Shown here piece after piece: positions 16,383 to 25,456 of a DNA stretch of 40,542 nt. Location: positions 1 to 40,542 of the forward strand of contig JAILNY010000134.1 of the NCBI GenBank assembly GCA_024691105.1. Direction: 5' to 3'. Below the pieces are notes generated by a model that worked only from the letters and a program-made list of their open reading frames with translations, was not told where the DNA came from and searched no databases. The stretch comes from Treponema sp. Lineage in GTDB: Bacteria > Spirochaetota > Spirochaetia > Treponematales > Treponemataceae. A program made the translations under genes and the position numbers. Within the stretch, counting starts at the first letter, position 1; every line of letters begins with the position of its first letter.

Positions 16383-19147
16383 AATGAGAAAGGTTCTGCA
16401 GGGCCAAGCTCTGTAACCTTAAACTCACGTAACGTAAGGCCGCTCTGGGCAAAGAACATGTTCAATACAATGTAGCGCCCGAACGAGCCTTTCGTTTCCA
16501 TCTTCTGCGGAACGTATTCACCATGTGTTCCATTCCAGCAAAGACTTGCAACGTTTACACCGTTCCATGCAACGCTTACGTTAATCTGTGCAAGATCATT
16601 TTCGCCGGTCTTTCCAAACCATTCAAACCGATATCTTTTTGAGTTGTCGCATACAAGCCCAAAGCTGAACGAATGTCCTCTGCTTGTGTCAACTTTATCA
16701 AGCGGAATTGAAAGTCCGTCAACTACATCGTAGTAAACAATGTCTTCTGCACTTGAGTCCATTGCAGTTTCCTGGCGGTGAATAATTTTTACTTTCCAGT
16801 CTTTATTTTCAAAGCGCATCTGTGCGTGGCTCTTTTTAAGGAATGAAATCGTATTAAATGCACTTCTCAAAAGTTCTTCGCGCTTTAATGAACCGTCTTT
16901 AAGAGAAGAAAGTGTATTGTCACCATGAGTATTTTCTGCGGCATTTGGAACAACCATGTAAAGGTCGTTCTGTGCACGGACATTCTGTGCAATGTTATTG
17001 CGTACAGGTTCTTTGCCTTCATCGTTAGATTCTGCCCACCAGTCAGTCATTACGATTCCTTTAAAGCCCCAGTCCTTGCGAATAATCAGAGTATTAAGAT
17101 CGTAGTTTCCGCCGGCCCACATTCCGTTGATTGCACCATAAGATGTCATGATAACATCAGCACCGTTTTTAACTGCCATTTCAAATCCGGTAAGATAAAT
17201 CTCGCGTAAAGCGCGTTCACTTACAACAGAGTTACTTACCCAACGGCCTGTTTCCTGATTGTTGCAGCAAAAGTGTTTGAGCGAACCTGTAACGCCCGCA
17301 CTCTGAAGCCCCTTGATAATTGCAGAAGCAAAGATTCCTGTAACGTAAGGGTCTTCTGAAAAATATTCAAAGTTGCGTCCGTTAAGAGGATGGCGGTGAA
17401 TGTTAATTCCAGGGCCAAGAAGAACATCAATTTTATTATAGACCATTTCAAGGCCTGTAAATGAATAGAGCTTTTCGATTAATTCAGGATTAAATGTACT
17501 TGCCTGTAATGTTCCGTTTGGAAGGCTGAATGCCTGAGCGCCAGAGTCCATTCTGATTCCACTAGGACCGTCTGTACAGCAGCCGCAAGGAATTCCTTTT
17601 TCTTTAAGAGAATCTGTTACACCGCCAAAGGCTGCGGCAGTTCCCGGGGTTACCTTTGGACTTCCCATTCCTTCGCCGCGTACAAGGCAGGAAAGCTCCT
17701 GGTCTGTAAGTGATGAAACAAGAGTTGCAATCTCTTTGTCCTGTTTTGAAAGACTTTCCAAAAGATTCTGGCTTGCAAGGCCCTGATCACGATGTTTGTT
17801 CTGATAAGGAGCAGAAGCCTTAACTGTTTCTTCTGTAAAGGTGAGGGTTTTTGATGAGTCATCAAAAGAAGAAGCCTTAAGGCGCTTAAAGTCGACAACC
17901 GGTTTTAAAGCGTCGCTGACTTTTTCAAGGACAATTGTTTTATCGAGAGGAAAGCTTCCGATGCTTGTAAGATTACGGATAGAGTTTCCGATAAAGAACT
18001 CGTAAGTTCCTTCTTCTATAACAAAGCATCCGGCATTTCCTGTAACGCCTGTATCATCAAAAGAGCGCACTCGTGAAAGATCAAAATCAAAAGTAAGAGT
18101 CTGAGAACTTCCTTTTTTAAGAAGCTTAGTCTTTTTAAATTCAGCAAGAACTAAAGAAGGCTTTCCAAGTTTTCCCTGTGGACATTGCACATAAAGCTGA
18201 ACAGTTTCTTTACCGTTGTATTTTCCAGTGTTCTTAACTTTTGCCTTAACTGTCACGTGTGGAATTTCAGAACCTGCATCAAATTTAAAATCTGTCGCAG
18301 GAATTTCAAACTGTGTATAAGAAAGACCGAATCCAAACGGATAGAGGACTTTATCTTTTGCGGCGCTTTCAAAATATCTGTAGCCGACAAAAATGTCTTC
18401 TGCATATACGTTGTCTTTAAGGCTTCCAAAGTTTTTAGAAGCAGGGTAGTCACAGATTTTTTCTGCGATTGTGTCTGTTAATTTTCCGGAAGGGCTTACA
18501 ATTCCTGTAAGAACATCACTTACGCCGTCGCCGCCAATCATTCCTCCCTGCCATGTGTAAAGAACTGCTTTAATATTGAATTCTTTTACAAAATTCATGT
18601 CTATGATATTTCCGGTGTTTAAAACGACAATTGTTTTTTCAAAAGCAGAGCTTACGTTTTTAATCATGTTTTTTTCTTCTGTAGTTAAAAACCATGAGCC
18701 TTCTGTTTCAATGTTATCTTTGTCTTCGCCTGCTGTGCGTCCGATGATGATAACGGCCGCATCATTACGGCCGGCTGTCTCTTTAGCAAGGCTTTCAGAA
18801 ACCTGCATTTCTTTCTGGCACCACGGCTCTTTACCCCAGCCGACACCAAGTTCAAAAGGATTTGCCTTTTCCCAGTCCAGGTAAACTTTTTCAAGTTCAG
18901 CGTCAATCTGGAGGCGGCCACTTTTTTTAAGTCCGTCAAGTATTCCGATAACCTCGGTAACGTTTACCATTCCGCCAGAGCCGGTTCCGCTTTTGTAGTA
19001 GTCATGCTGAATGCGTCCAAAAACTGCAATCTTTGTTCCTTTCTTTAATGGAAGTACGTCATTTTTGTTTTCAAGCAGGACACAGCCTTCCTGAACAACC
19101 TGTCGTGCTGTCTGTATATATTTATTCCAGTCAAGTGTCTTTTTCAT
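16379..19147 (-). CDS. Glycoside hydrolase family 3 beta-glucosidase with permuted domains
   Basis: A 922-residue GH3 enzyme with domain order reversed relative to most GH3 proteins. The alpha/beta sandwich domain (about 1-270) comes first, then an FnIII-like domain (about 275-400), then the catalytic barrel (about 480-790) and a beta-rich C-terminal extension. In the barrel, GRNFEYFSEDP (590-600), KH (624-625) and the nucleophile D702 in VMTDWW are clear. The sandwich domain has an ETEGSW segment (about 147-152) where the general acid/base glutamate is expected. This order is known from rumen GH3 enzymes (Ruminococcus, Butyrivibrio). No signal peptide is present, suggesting intracellular cleavage of imported cello- or xylo-oligosaccharides. 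The ATG at 19147 follows a GGGGGA site; an upstream TTG was rejected. Confidence 0.9.
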   Translation of the reverse strand: MKKTLDWNKYIQTARQVVQEGCVLLENKNDVLPLKKGTKIAVFGRIQHDYYKSGTGSGGMVNVTEVIGILDGLKKSGRLQIDAELEKVYLDWEKANPFELGVGWGKEPWCQKEMQVSESLAKETAGRNDAAVIIIGRTAGEDKDNIETEGSWFLTTEEKNMIKNVSSAFEKTIVVLNTGNIIDMNFVKEFNIKAVLYTWQGGMIGGDGVSDVLTGIVSPSGKLTDTIAEKICDYPASKNFGSLKDNVYAEDIFVGYRYFESAAKDKVLYPFGFGLSYTQFEIPATDFKFDAGSEIPHVTVKAKVKNTGKYNGKETVQLYVQCPQGKLGKPSLVLAEFKKTKLLKKGSSQTLTFDFDLSRVRSFDDTGVTGNAGCFVIEEGTYEFFIGNSIRNLTSIGSFPLDKTIVLEKVSDALKPVVDFKRLKASSFDDSSKTLTFTEETVKASAPYQNKHRDQGLASQNLLESLSKQDKEIATLVSSLTDQELSCLVRGEGMGSPKVTPGTAAAFGGVTDSLKEKGIPCGCCTDGPSGIRMDSGAQAFSLPNGTLQASTFNPELIEKLYSFTGLEMVYNKIDVLLGPGINIHRHPLNGRNFEYFSEDPYVTGIFASAIIKGLQSAGVTGSLKHFCCNNQETGRWVSNSVVSERALREIYLTGFEMAVKNGADVIMTSYGAINGMWAGGNYDLNTLIIRKDWGFKGIVMTDWWAESNDEGKEPVRNNIAQNVRAQNDLYMVVPNAAENTHGDNTLSSLKDGSLKREELLRSAFNTISFLKKSHAQMRFENKDWKVKIIHRQETAMDSSAEDIVYYDVVDGLSIPLDKVDTSRGHSFSFGLVCDNSKRYRFEWFGKTGENDLAQINVSVAWNGVNVASLCWNGTHGEYVPQKMETKGSFGRYIVLNMFFAQSGLTLREFKVTELGPAEPFSF

Positions 19148-19255
19148 TTTTATCCCCCGTGCAAAAGAAAATTGCAAGTTGTGTAACTATAGCAAAGAAT
19201 ATAAATCGTTTCTAGTCGGGAAAGGGGCGGCAGATCCGCGCGTGCTTAGGTCGCG

Positions 19256-19277
19256 ACCTTGCATGGGGGTGCAAGGT
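19256..19277. repeat. 8-bp hairpin in the spacer before the SpoIIE-like gene
   Basis: ACCTTGCA (19256-19263) and TGCAAGGT (19270-19277) form a perfect stem around TGGGGG, next to the palindrome GGTCGCGACC (19249-19258). It lies upstream of the promoter at 19295 in a GC-rich patch and has no T-tract. Confidence 0.6.
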
Positions 19278-19294
19278 GGAAGGCACTGAGTGCA

Positions 19295-19323
19295 TTGAGA
19301 CTTTTTTTTATAAAGGCTATAAT
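19295..19323 (+). promoter_or_regulatory. Promoter of the SpoIIE-like lipoprotein gene
   Basis: TTGAGA (19295-19300) and TATAAT (19318-19323) are 17 bp apart, 21 bp before the ATG. This is the best vegetative promoter match in the window. Confidence 0.75.
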
Positions 19324-19344
19324 CAATTTTGAGTCGAGTTTAAA

Positions 19345-21108
19345 ATGAAGCTTAGGTTAGAAACTGTAATATTATTTATCTGCGCATTATTTTTTGTTTC
19401 GTGTAAGACTGAAAATGAAACAATTGTCGACCTGCGCTCCGGCTGGAAATATTCACTCGTTTCGCCTTACGAAGATTTTTCAAATTACAAGCTTGCTCCT
19501 GATTCAGAATTAATTCATCTGGGCGCGCTGACCAAAAACAAGAGCGATACAATTTACCTTTCAAAGGAATTTATTCTTCCTCTTAGCCTTCAAAAGCAGG
19601 ACATTTCTCTTTTCTTGGGGCATATTGCCTGGTACGATAAGGTTTACTTAAATCAATACCTGATTGGTTCAAGTTATTCAGAACCAGAAAAACAAATTCC
19701 TCTCTGGAATAAGCCTCATTTTTACGAAATTCCAGAAGAACTTTTACAGCCTGGCGTTAATAGAATTGTCTTAGAAATTACAATTAAAAAAACAGGATAT
19801 TTTTTACCGCCTGCATTTATTGCTCTTCACGATTTTGTTTACCGCACTTATATAAATGACTTGTTCTGGAATGTCTGCGTTTATTTTTTGTTTGCGGGCG
19901 CTCTTTTATTTTTGATTTTCTATTCTATTTATTTTGTATCAAAAACTGATTCTAAGCGCCTCATGATTTTTTATCTGCTTATCTGTTTTTTAACTTTTAT
20001 CAATATGGCATTTTTATATGCGCCGCTTCTTCCTTTTAAGATGCCTTACTTTGTATCGCCGCTTATTTTTATCGGAGTGAATTTAATTCTTCTACCGCTT
20101 ATAGTTCTGGTCGTCCTTATCGCTTTTATAAAAGAATATTTATATATAGAAAAAAATCGTATAAAAATTGCAGTTAAAAAACTTGTGTGCATTTTATTTA
20201 TTCCGATTTTATTTGTGGCTCTGGATTTATTTTTTCATGCAGGAATGCAGTTTGATTTTTTACCATATATTTCGTTTATGGGATTTCCGTTGTGCGTGGT
20301 TTTTCTTTCGTTTGTTGCATTAAAGCCGAAAACACCGGAAGTAAAAACTGCTTCGTCTTCCTCTCTTCATGAGGTGAAGGTAAATCCGTTTGTCGTAAAG
20401 CATCTTTTGCCGCGGCCTTTTGACTATGATGTTGCATATTGTTTTAAGGCTTTGCAAAATAATTCATGTACCCTTTATGATTTTTTTGTCAACGATCGGG
20501 TTATGAATGGTCTTGCATTTTTTGAATTATCCGATGAATGCCGCCGTACAGAAAATTTAGTTGAATTTAAAAATATTGCAAATCATATTATTAATCAAAA
20601 ATTTTTGTCAGGAAAAAAATCTTCACTTCCGTCAATTCTTCAAAGTATACAAAAAGGAATTTTACAAAAGAATCAAAACGCTCAAAATTATTTATCCGGA
20701 ATTATTATAAGAACGACAGAAAATAAAATTGAATATGTCAATTTAAATCACACCTGTGGATTTTTTAAGAACAGTTTACGCGGTCGCTGCGTTCCGATAA
20801 AGCTTTCTTCAAATAATTCAGAAGGCTCAGCTTCACAAACTGAAAACCCTCAGTCTTTTAAAACTTACGGACTGGGTTTTTCGATAGCAGAAGACGATGC
20901 GCTTATTTTATATTCGGATTCACTTGAAAACTCAACCAATGCCGGTGGCGAGGCCTTTGGATCGATGAGGTTACGACAGGCATTTTTGCAGGCTGACGGA
21001 AAAAGTGCAGAAGATAAATTGTCTTATGTGCTGAATATGTTTTTTAATTTTACACAGGGCGGAACTATTACAGGCGACGTTACTGCGATTGTAGTCCAGC
21101 GCGCGTAA
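19345..21108 (+). CDS. Membrane lipoprotein with 7TM region and degenerate SpoIIE/PP2C-like domain
   Basis: A 587-residue protein. The N-terminus looks like a lipoprotein signal (hydrophobic core, FVSC, C20). Next come an extracytoplasmic galactose-binding-like domain (about 25-165, LSKEFILP and NRIVLEI), a run of about seven TM helices (170-335) as in 7TM-DISM receptors, and a cytoplasmic C-terminal domain (375-587). The last part has the SpoIIE ending: DDALILYSDSLENS then GGTITGDVTAIVV. The usual early metal-binding GDVSGHG motif is absent (the place reads FVNDRVMNGLAFFELS), and the final DD is GD. It may be a pseudophosphatase that binds rather than cleaves a partner phosphoprotein. The promoter at 19295-19323 serves it alone. 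Confidence 0.7.
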   Translation: MKLRLETVILFICALFFVSCKTENETIVDLRSGWKYSLVSPYEDFSNYKLAPDSELIHLGALTKNKSDTIYLSKEFILPLSLQKQDISLFLGHIAWYDKVYLNQYLIGSSYSEPEKQIPLWNKPHFYEIPEELLQPGVNRIVLEITIKKTGYFLPPAFIALHDFVYRTYINDLFWNVCVYFLFAGALLFLIFYSIYFVSKTDSKRLMIFYLLICFLTFINMAFLYAPLLPFKMPYFVSPLIFIGVNLILLPLIVLVVLIAFIKEYLYIEKNRIKIAVKKLVCILFIPILFVALDLFFHAGMQFDFLPYISFMGFPLCVVFLSFVALKPKTPEVKTASSSSLHEVKVNPFVVKHLLPRPFDYDVAYCFKALQNNSCTLYDFFVNDRVMNGLAFFELSDECRRTENLVEFKNIANHIINQKFLSGKKSSLPSILQSIQKGILQKNQNAQNYLSGIIIRTTENKIEYVNLNHTCGFFKNSLRGRCVPIKLSSNNSEGSASQTENPQSFKTYGLGFSIAEDDALILYSDSLENSTNAGGEAFGSMRLRQAFLQADGKSAEDKLSYVLNMFFNFTQGGTITGDVTAIVVQRA

Positions 21109-21124
21109 CCCGTGCAGTCCGCAG

Positions 21125-21153
21125 TTGCCCGACACCGGCAATTATTGTAAAAT
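21125..21153 (+). promoter_or_regulatory. Promoter of the hydrogenase gene, possibly leaderless
   Basis: TTGCCC (21125-21130) and TAAAAT (21148-21153) are 17 bp apart, and TAAAAT ends only 6 nt before the ATG at 21160. There is no Shine-Dalgarno sequence, so the transcript may start at the ATG. Confidence 0.5.
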
Positions 21154-21159
21154 ACACTC

Positions 21160-22620
21160 ATGAATATTAATAACAACGCGACCAATGTAAAAAAAGAACT
21201 TCTTGTTCGTATTGCAAAACTTCAGCTGGCAGGCGAACTTGATTCTCGAAAAATAAATAAAATCCCGACCGAGATGCGGCCTGCAGGAACTCAGCCGCTT
21301 GGCTGCTGTATTTACCATGACCGCGAACTTTTGCGAATGCGTCTTCTTGCCCGCATGGGAATTTCTGTAGAAAACTATAACGATATAAATGACCTTGATG
21401 ATTATGCAAAAGAGGCCCTTAAGCGCGAAAGCCCGACCTGGCCTATGATTACCGTTTTGCACGAAGCCTGTAACGGATGTGTCAAACAGAACTTTATGGT
21501 AACAAATGCCTGTCAGGGATGCTTTGCCCGGCCTTGTATGGTGAACTGTCCAAAGAAAGCAATTCACATTGTTCATCATGCACACATCGATGCAGAAAAA
21601 TGTATCCACTGCGGTCTTTGCGAGCAGAACTGTCCTTACCACGCAATCATTAAGATTACGGTTCCGTGCGAAGCCGCCTGTCCTGTCGGCGCAATTTCTA
21701 AAGGCGAAGACGGTCACGAAGTAATTGATTTTCATAAGTGTATTTATTGCGGTAAGTGTATGAGCGAATGTCCGTTTGGCGCCATGATGGACAAGAGCCA
21801 GCTTGTGGATGTAATCAAACATATTATGGCAGGACACAAAGTCAGCGTAATGTATGCGCCGTCGATCGCGTCGCAGTTTAAGTGTAGTGCAGGGCAGCTT
21901 GAACGCGGCTTTGAACAGCTTGGTTTTACAAAGATTTACGAAGTTGCCCAGGGCGCCGATATTACCGCCGACCGCGAGGCTGCAGAGTTTACTGAACGAA
22001 TGCAAAAAGGTGACAAGCTTATGACAACCTCGTGCTGTTCTGCTTATGTCCGCGCTGTTCATATACATGTTCCGGACCTGGATCCGTGTGTTTCTGAGAC
22101 CAGAAGTCCTATGCACTATGCGGCCGAGCTTGCCAAAAAAGATGATCCTAAATGCGTAACTGTGTTTGTAGGCCCGTGTCTTGCAAAACGCCGCGAAGGT
22201 TTTGATGACGAGTTTGTAGACTATGTAATTACTGCAGAAGAGCTTTCGGCTTTCTTTACCGCAAAGGCAATAGAACCCGGCAAGCTCGAGCCGGTCGTTA
22301 AAACGGACGTTCCTTCAAGCAGCGCAAGAAACTTTGCCCGCACAGGTGGAGTCGCAGAAGCTGTAAAATGCAGGCTTTCAGATTCTTCTATATTAAAGCT
22401 TGATGTTATTAACGGGCTTGATAAAGAGGGAATGAAAAAACTTCGCTATTATGGTGATATTCAATCAGGACGCGTTCAGCCAAAAGAAACTGACGGAAAT
22501 CTTGTCGAAGTTATGAGCTGTCAGGGCGGCTGTGTTGCAGGTCCATGTGTCATTCAAAAGGTGAACGTTGCAAACATTCAGCTTGATAAGTATGTAAAAG
22601 AATCGCCGTCAGAGAAGTAA
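21160..22620 (+). CDS. [FeFe] hydrogenase, group B-like
   Basis: A 486-residue iron-sulfur protein. An N-terminal region with extra cysteines (GCC at 48-50; CNGC at 104-107; CQGC at 118-121; C126, C130) leads to ferredoxin-type clusters (CIHCGLCEQNCP, 148-159; CIYCGKCMSECP, 194-205). The H-cluster domain follows, with L1 as TTSCCSAY (289-296), L2 as GPCLAKR (338-344) and L3 as VMSCQGGCVAGPC (451-463). All H-cluster cysteines are present, but L1 has S for P, and L2 begins G-P-C rather than M-P-C. Those changes match my memory of group B enzymes, whose physiological role is not settled. No hydEFG maturases are nearby. It should be cytoplasmic. Candidate functions are H2 production during fermentation or H2 sensing. 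Confidence 0.85.
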   Translation: MNINNNATNVKKELLVRIAKLQLAGELDSRKINKIPTEMRPAGTQPLGCCIYHDRELLRMRLLARMGISVENYNDINDLDDYAKEALKRESPTWPMITVLHEACNGCVKQNFMVTNACQGCFARPCMVNCPKKAIHIVHHAHIDAEKCIHCGLCEQNCPYHAIIKITVPCEAACPVGAISKGEDGHEVIDFHKCIYCGKCMSECPFGAMMDKSQLVDVIKHIMAGHKVSVMYAPSIASQFKCSAGQLERGFEQLGFTKIYEVAQGADITADREAAEFTERMQKGDKLMTTSCCSAYVRAVHIHVPDLDPCVSETRSPMHYAAELAKKDDPKCVTVFVGPCLAKRREGFDDEFVDYVITAEELSAFFTAKAIEPGKLEPVVKTDVPSSSARNFARTGGVAEAVKCRLSDSSILKLDVINGLDKEGMKKLRYYGDIQSGRVQPKETDGNLVEVMSCQGGCVAGPCVIQKVNVANIQLDKYVKESPSEK

Positions 22621-22647
22621 ATTCACGCCGAATTTCAAAAATTTCGT

Positions 22648-22676
22648 TTGACTTACTATCAAAAGTATCGTAAAAT
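22648..22676 (+). promoter_or_regulatory. Promoter of the sugar ABC ATPase gene
   Basis: TTGACT (22648-22653) and TAAAAT (22671-22676) are separated by 17 bp, leaving a 65-nt leader with a good ribosome-binding site (GGGAGG) just before the ATG. Confidence 0.7.
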
Positions 22677-22745
22677 GAATTTAATAATATAAACGGTTCA
22701 ATTTGGGGCAAAAATGCCGGAATTGGGCTAAAATGGGAGGCCATA

Positions 22746-23864
22746 ATGGCTAAAGTAGAACTTAAAGGCATTGGAAAAATCTACGACGGCAATGTCCGCG
22801 CAGTAAAAAATGCCAACATTACAATCGAAGACAAGGAATTCTGTGTTTTCGTAGGTCCATCTGGATGTGGTAAATCAACAACTCTTCGTATGGTTGCTGG
22901 TCTTGAAGACATTTCAGAAGGTAAACTCTTCATCGACGGAAAAGAGATGAACGACGTTCCACCAAAAGACCGCGATATCGCAATGGTATTCCAGAACTAC
23001 GCATTGTACCCACATATGTCAGTATATGACAACATGGCATTCGGTCTTAAAATCCGCAAGATGGACAAGAGCGAAATCGACCGCCGTGTAAAAGCAGCTG
23101 CAAAACAGCTTGACCTTGAGCAGTATCTTACACGTAAGCCAAAGGCTCTCTCTGGTGGACAGAGACAGCGTGTTGCTGTAGGACGCGCTATCGTACGTAA
23201 TCCAAAAGTATTCTTGTTTGACGAACCATTGTCAAACCTTGATGCTAAACTCCGTGTAACAATGCGTTCAGAAATCGCAGCATTGCACAACCGCCTCCAG
23301 GCAACAATGATCTATGTAACACACGACCAGATCGAAGCTATGACTCTTGGTGACAAGATCGTAGTAATGCGCGATGGTGTTATCCAGCAGATTGGTGCTC
23401 CATTGTACCTCTACAACAACCCAATCAACAAATTCGTTGCAGGATTCATCGGAACACCTCCGATGAACTTCCTCAAGGTAAAAGTTCTTGAAAAGGGTGG
23501 AAAGGTAATCTGTGAAGAAGGTTCATTTGATGTAACTCCTTGTGCAGAACACCAGAAACGCCTCAAGGAATTTGTAGGTCAGGAAGTATGGTTCGGTATT
23601 CGTCCAGAAGACGTAGAATACTCAGAAAAACCAGCTAAAGACGCTATGCAGATGAAGATTGCTAACAAGGAACCACTTGGAGCAGAAACACATCTTTATC
23701 TTACAACAAATAAAGGCCAGAACCTCATTGCAAAAACACATGAAAATGTTCAGTTCCGCCTTGGTGAAACAGTTAACCTCATTCCTAACATGGACAAGGC
23801 TAAGTTCTTCTCATGTGAAGAAGGCGAAGTTAACATCATCGAAGACATCAAAAAAGAATGGTAA
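22746..23864 (+). CDS. ugpC: ABC transporter ATP-binding protein, MsmX/UgpC/MalK type
   Basis: A 372-residue sugar ABC ATPase. Walker A is GPSGCGKST (37-45), the Q-loop glutamine is Q83, the signature is LSGGQ (135-139), Walker B is VFLFDE (155-160), and the H-loop is H193; a C-terminal TOBE-type regulatory domain follows. No permease or binding-protein genes flank it, and it has its own promoter and terminator. It therefore probably serves several sugar importers, as MsmX does in Bacillus. Codon choice is markedly more uniform than in neighbouring genes (GTA, AAC, CCA, TTC and CGC dominate), which suggests strong expression. The symbol reflects the family; msmX or malK would do as well. Confidence 0.9.
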   Translation: MAKVELKGIGKIYDGNVRAVKNANITIEDKEFCVFVGPSGCGKSTTLRMVAGLEDISEGKLFIDGKEMNDVPPKDRDIAMVFQNYALYPHMSVYDNMAFGLKIRKMDKSEIDRRVKAAAKQLDLEQYLTRKPKALSGGQRQRVAVGRAIVRNPKVFLFDEPLSNLDAKLRVTMRSEIAALHNRLQATMIYVTHDQIEAMTLGDKIVVMRDGVIQQIGAPLYLYNNPINKFVAGFIGTPPMNFLKVKVLEKGGKVICEEGSFDVTPCAEHQKRLKEFVGQEVWFGIRPEDVEYSEKPAKDAMQMKIANKEPLGAETHLYLTTNKGQNLIAKTHENVQFRLGETVNLIPNMDKAKFFSCEEGEVNIIEDIKKEW

Positions 23865-23894
23865 TTTGTTAATTTCCTGATTTTTTGAAAAGAA

Positions 23895-23926
23895 AGCGGA
23901 TTTCGTTTATGAAGTCCGCTTTTTTT
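23895..23926 (+). terminator. Intrinsic terminator of the ABC ATPase gene
   Basis: AGCGGATTTC (23895-23904) pairs with GAAGTCCGCT (23911-23920), with one G-U pair and a 6-nt loop, followed by a run of seven Ts. Confidence 0.9.
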
Positions 23927-23962
23927 ATGTATTAAAAAAAAATGGATCTGGAGAATAAGAAT

Positions 23963-24889
23963 ATGAAAAAAATGTTTCTTTTATTTTTATTAAGTTTAAG
24001 TTCTGTATGTTTATATGCGGAAAAAGGGTATTCATATCTTGGTTTTGCTGGCAATGAGATAAAGGTATCAAGTTATCTTGTTGAAGGTGACATTATTTAC
24101 TGGCAATATAATTTAGATCCTGCTGAAAAATTGCCATGGGTTCCTACTGGCTCAAATAACGGTAAAGATGAATATATTCAACTTAAATGTAATGACACAA
24201 ATGAAATTTATATTTCGATTGGTTATGTCGATTCTGAAAATAAATCTCTGTACTATAAAAATTCACGCCCTAAAAAAATCAATGTTCATTTTATTTCAAC
24301 AGGCGAAGATAAAGTCTATGAATTAAAAGATACTCCAGAGCCACAAAGAATAGTTCTTTCTGACAAAGAGGGAGGTGCAGGAGACATTAAAATTACATTT
24401 CTAGAAGTTTATGAGGGAACAAAATTTAAAGACCTGTGCATTAATTTTATCGCAAAGAAAAGATTTGTCGAAGAACTTTCTATTTATGACGATATAAAAA
24501 AAATTAACAGCAATTTGCAGAAAAAGCAATGCTATGTAAGGATTCTTTCTCTGGCACATGACAGTTACAGGCCTAAAAATACATTCAGGGGCTGCCCGGG
24601 AGAATCTTTTGCGCTTTTTAAGAAAAAGCAGTGTGAAAATTTTGTTTTTTATCTTGGAGATGGAATAGGAGTTACAAAGACTCTTTATGAAAAATATATT
24701 TTCCCGGAATTTAGAAAATACGGTTATGAAATTGAAAATATCAAATACGAAGAATGTCCTTATGAAGATGCAGGTGTAAAAGACGGAACATTTTGGGTTA
24801 CTTTTTCGATAAACGGTGTTTCATATTATATGTCGCCATGGGTTTATACAGAAGATTATCTGATAGTACCGCTTGTTTACAAACGATAG
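23963..24889 (+). CDS. Exported protein with NADase-type glycan-binding (discoidin-like) domain
   Basis: A 308-residue protein. Residues 1-20 are a signal peptide (MKKMFLLFLLSLSSVCLYA). The next 150 residues resemble the NADase-type glycan-binding domain found in many treponemal exported proteins: LPWVPTGSNNGKDEYIQL, then SLYYKNSRPKKINV, then IKITFLEVYEGTKFKDLCI. The C-terminal half (from about 170) is unrecognised and contains scattered cysteines. I chose ATG 23963, preceded by GGAG at 23950-23953, over ATG 23942, which would add seven charged residues before the signal peptide. It probably acts outside the inner membrane, perhaps binding carbohydrate. A small membrane-protein gene follows 64 bp downstream. 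Confidence 0.65.
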   Translation: MKKMFLLFLLSLSSVCLYAEKGYSYLGFAGNEIKVSSYLVEGDIIYWQYNLDPAEKLPWVPTGSNNGKDEYIQLKCNDTNEIYISIGYVDSENKSLYYKNSRPKKINVHFISTGEDKVYELKDTPEPQRIVLSDKEGGAGDIKITFLEVYEGTKFKDLCINFIAKKRFVEELSIYDDIKKINSNLQKKQCYVRILSLAHDSYRPKNTFRGCPGESFALFKKKQCENFVFYLGDGIGVTKTLYEKYIFPEFRKYGYEIENIKYEECPYEDAGVKDGTFWVTFSINGVSYYMSPWVYTEDYLIVPLVYKR

Positions 24890-24953
24890 ATTCATCTTTA
24901 CACACATTCTGATACCTGATACTCTTTACAAAAAATTTGCAGGAGAAAAAGTT

Positions 24954-25424
24954 ATGAGACATTTTTCTTTGTGGAAGACAATAAAAAATGACAGGCTTGT
25001 AAATACTTGTTTAATATGGTTTTTAATGTTTAGTGTTTTTCTTGTATTAAATCTTGGTTTTGGAATTAATCTGGGAAAACACAAAGTATATTATGGCCGA
25101 GATTATATTGTGGCGAATATCGAAGTTGTTTTTGCAGGTCTTACTTTTTTGATTTCTGCCATTAGGATTTTTCTTGTCTTATATCTTTTGCATACAGGCG
25201 AAGAATATCCTGCAAAGGTTTTGACAAAAAATGTTTTTTATAAGGGAAGGGCAAAGTTAAAGGTTGCATATCAAATTGAAGGCGAGCATTTTGAAAAAGA
25301 AGTCACGATGGAAAATTCTGCTGATTCAGATAAGCTTTTAGAAAATGGACTTGCAACCGTTATTGCAAAAAAGACAAATCCAAAACGGATTATTATCGCC
25401 GAGTTGTACAGTACAGCGATGTAG
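24954..25424 (+). CDS. Two-TM membrane protein, DUF3592-like
   Basis: A 156-residue protein with two hydrophobic helices (about 17-37 and 55-79). A beta-rich soluble tail (YPAKVLTKNVFYKGRAKLKV then AYQIEGEHFEKEV) resembles DUF3592 and related small membrane proteins of unknown function. I chose ATG 24954 because AGGAG at 24941-24945 precedes it; an earlier in-frame ATG at 24873 lies inside the upstream gene and lacks a site. It is probably cotranscribed with the glycan-binding-domain gene. No function is proposed. Confidence 0.6.
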   Translation: MRHFSLWKTIKNDRLVNTCLIWFLMFSVFLVLNLGFGINLGKHKVYYGRDYIVANIEVVFAGLTFLISAIRIFLVLYLLHTGEEYPAKVLTKNVFYKGRAKLKVAYQIEGEHFEKEVTMENSADSDKLLENGLATVIAKKTNPKRIIIAELYSTAM

Positions 25425-25456
25425 GCGCGCGGAACTCGCGGGGTGTTATGCTGGCG

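Noticed and set aside
21142..22116. A 324-codon minus-strand ORF opposite the hydrogenase
   Set aside because: Its composition (rich in Cys, His, Arg) is that of the complement of a cysteine-rich gene, and the plus-strand motifs are unambiguous.
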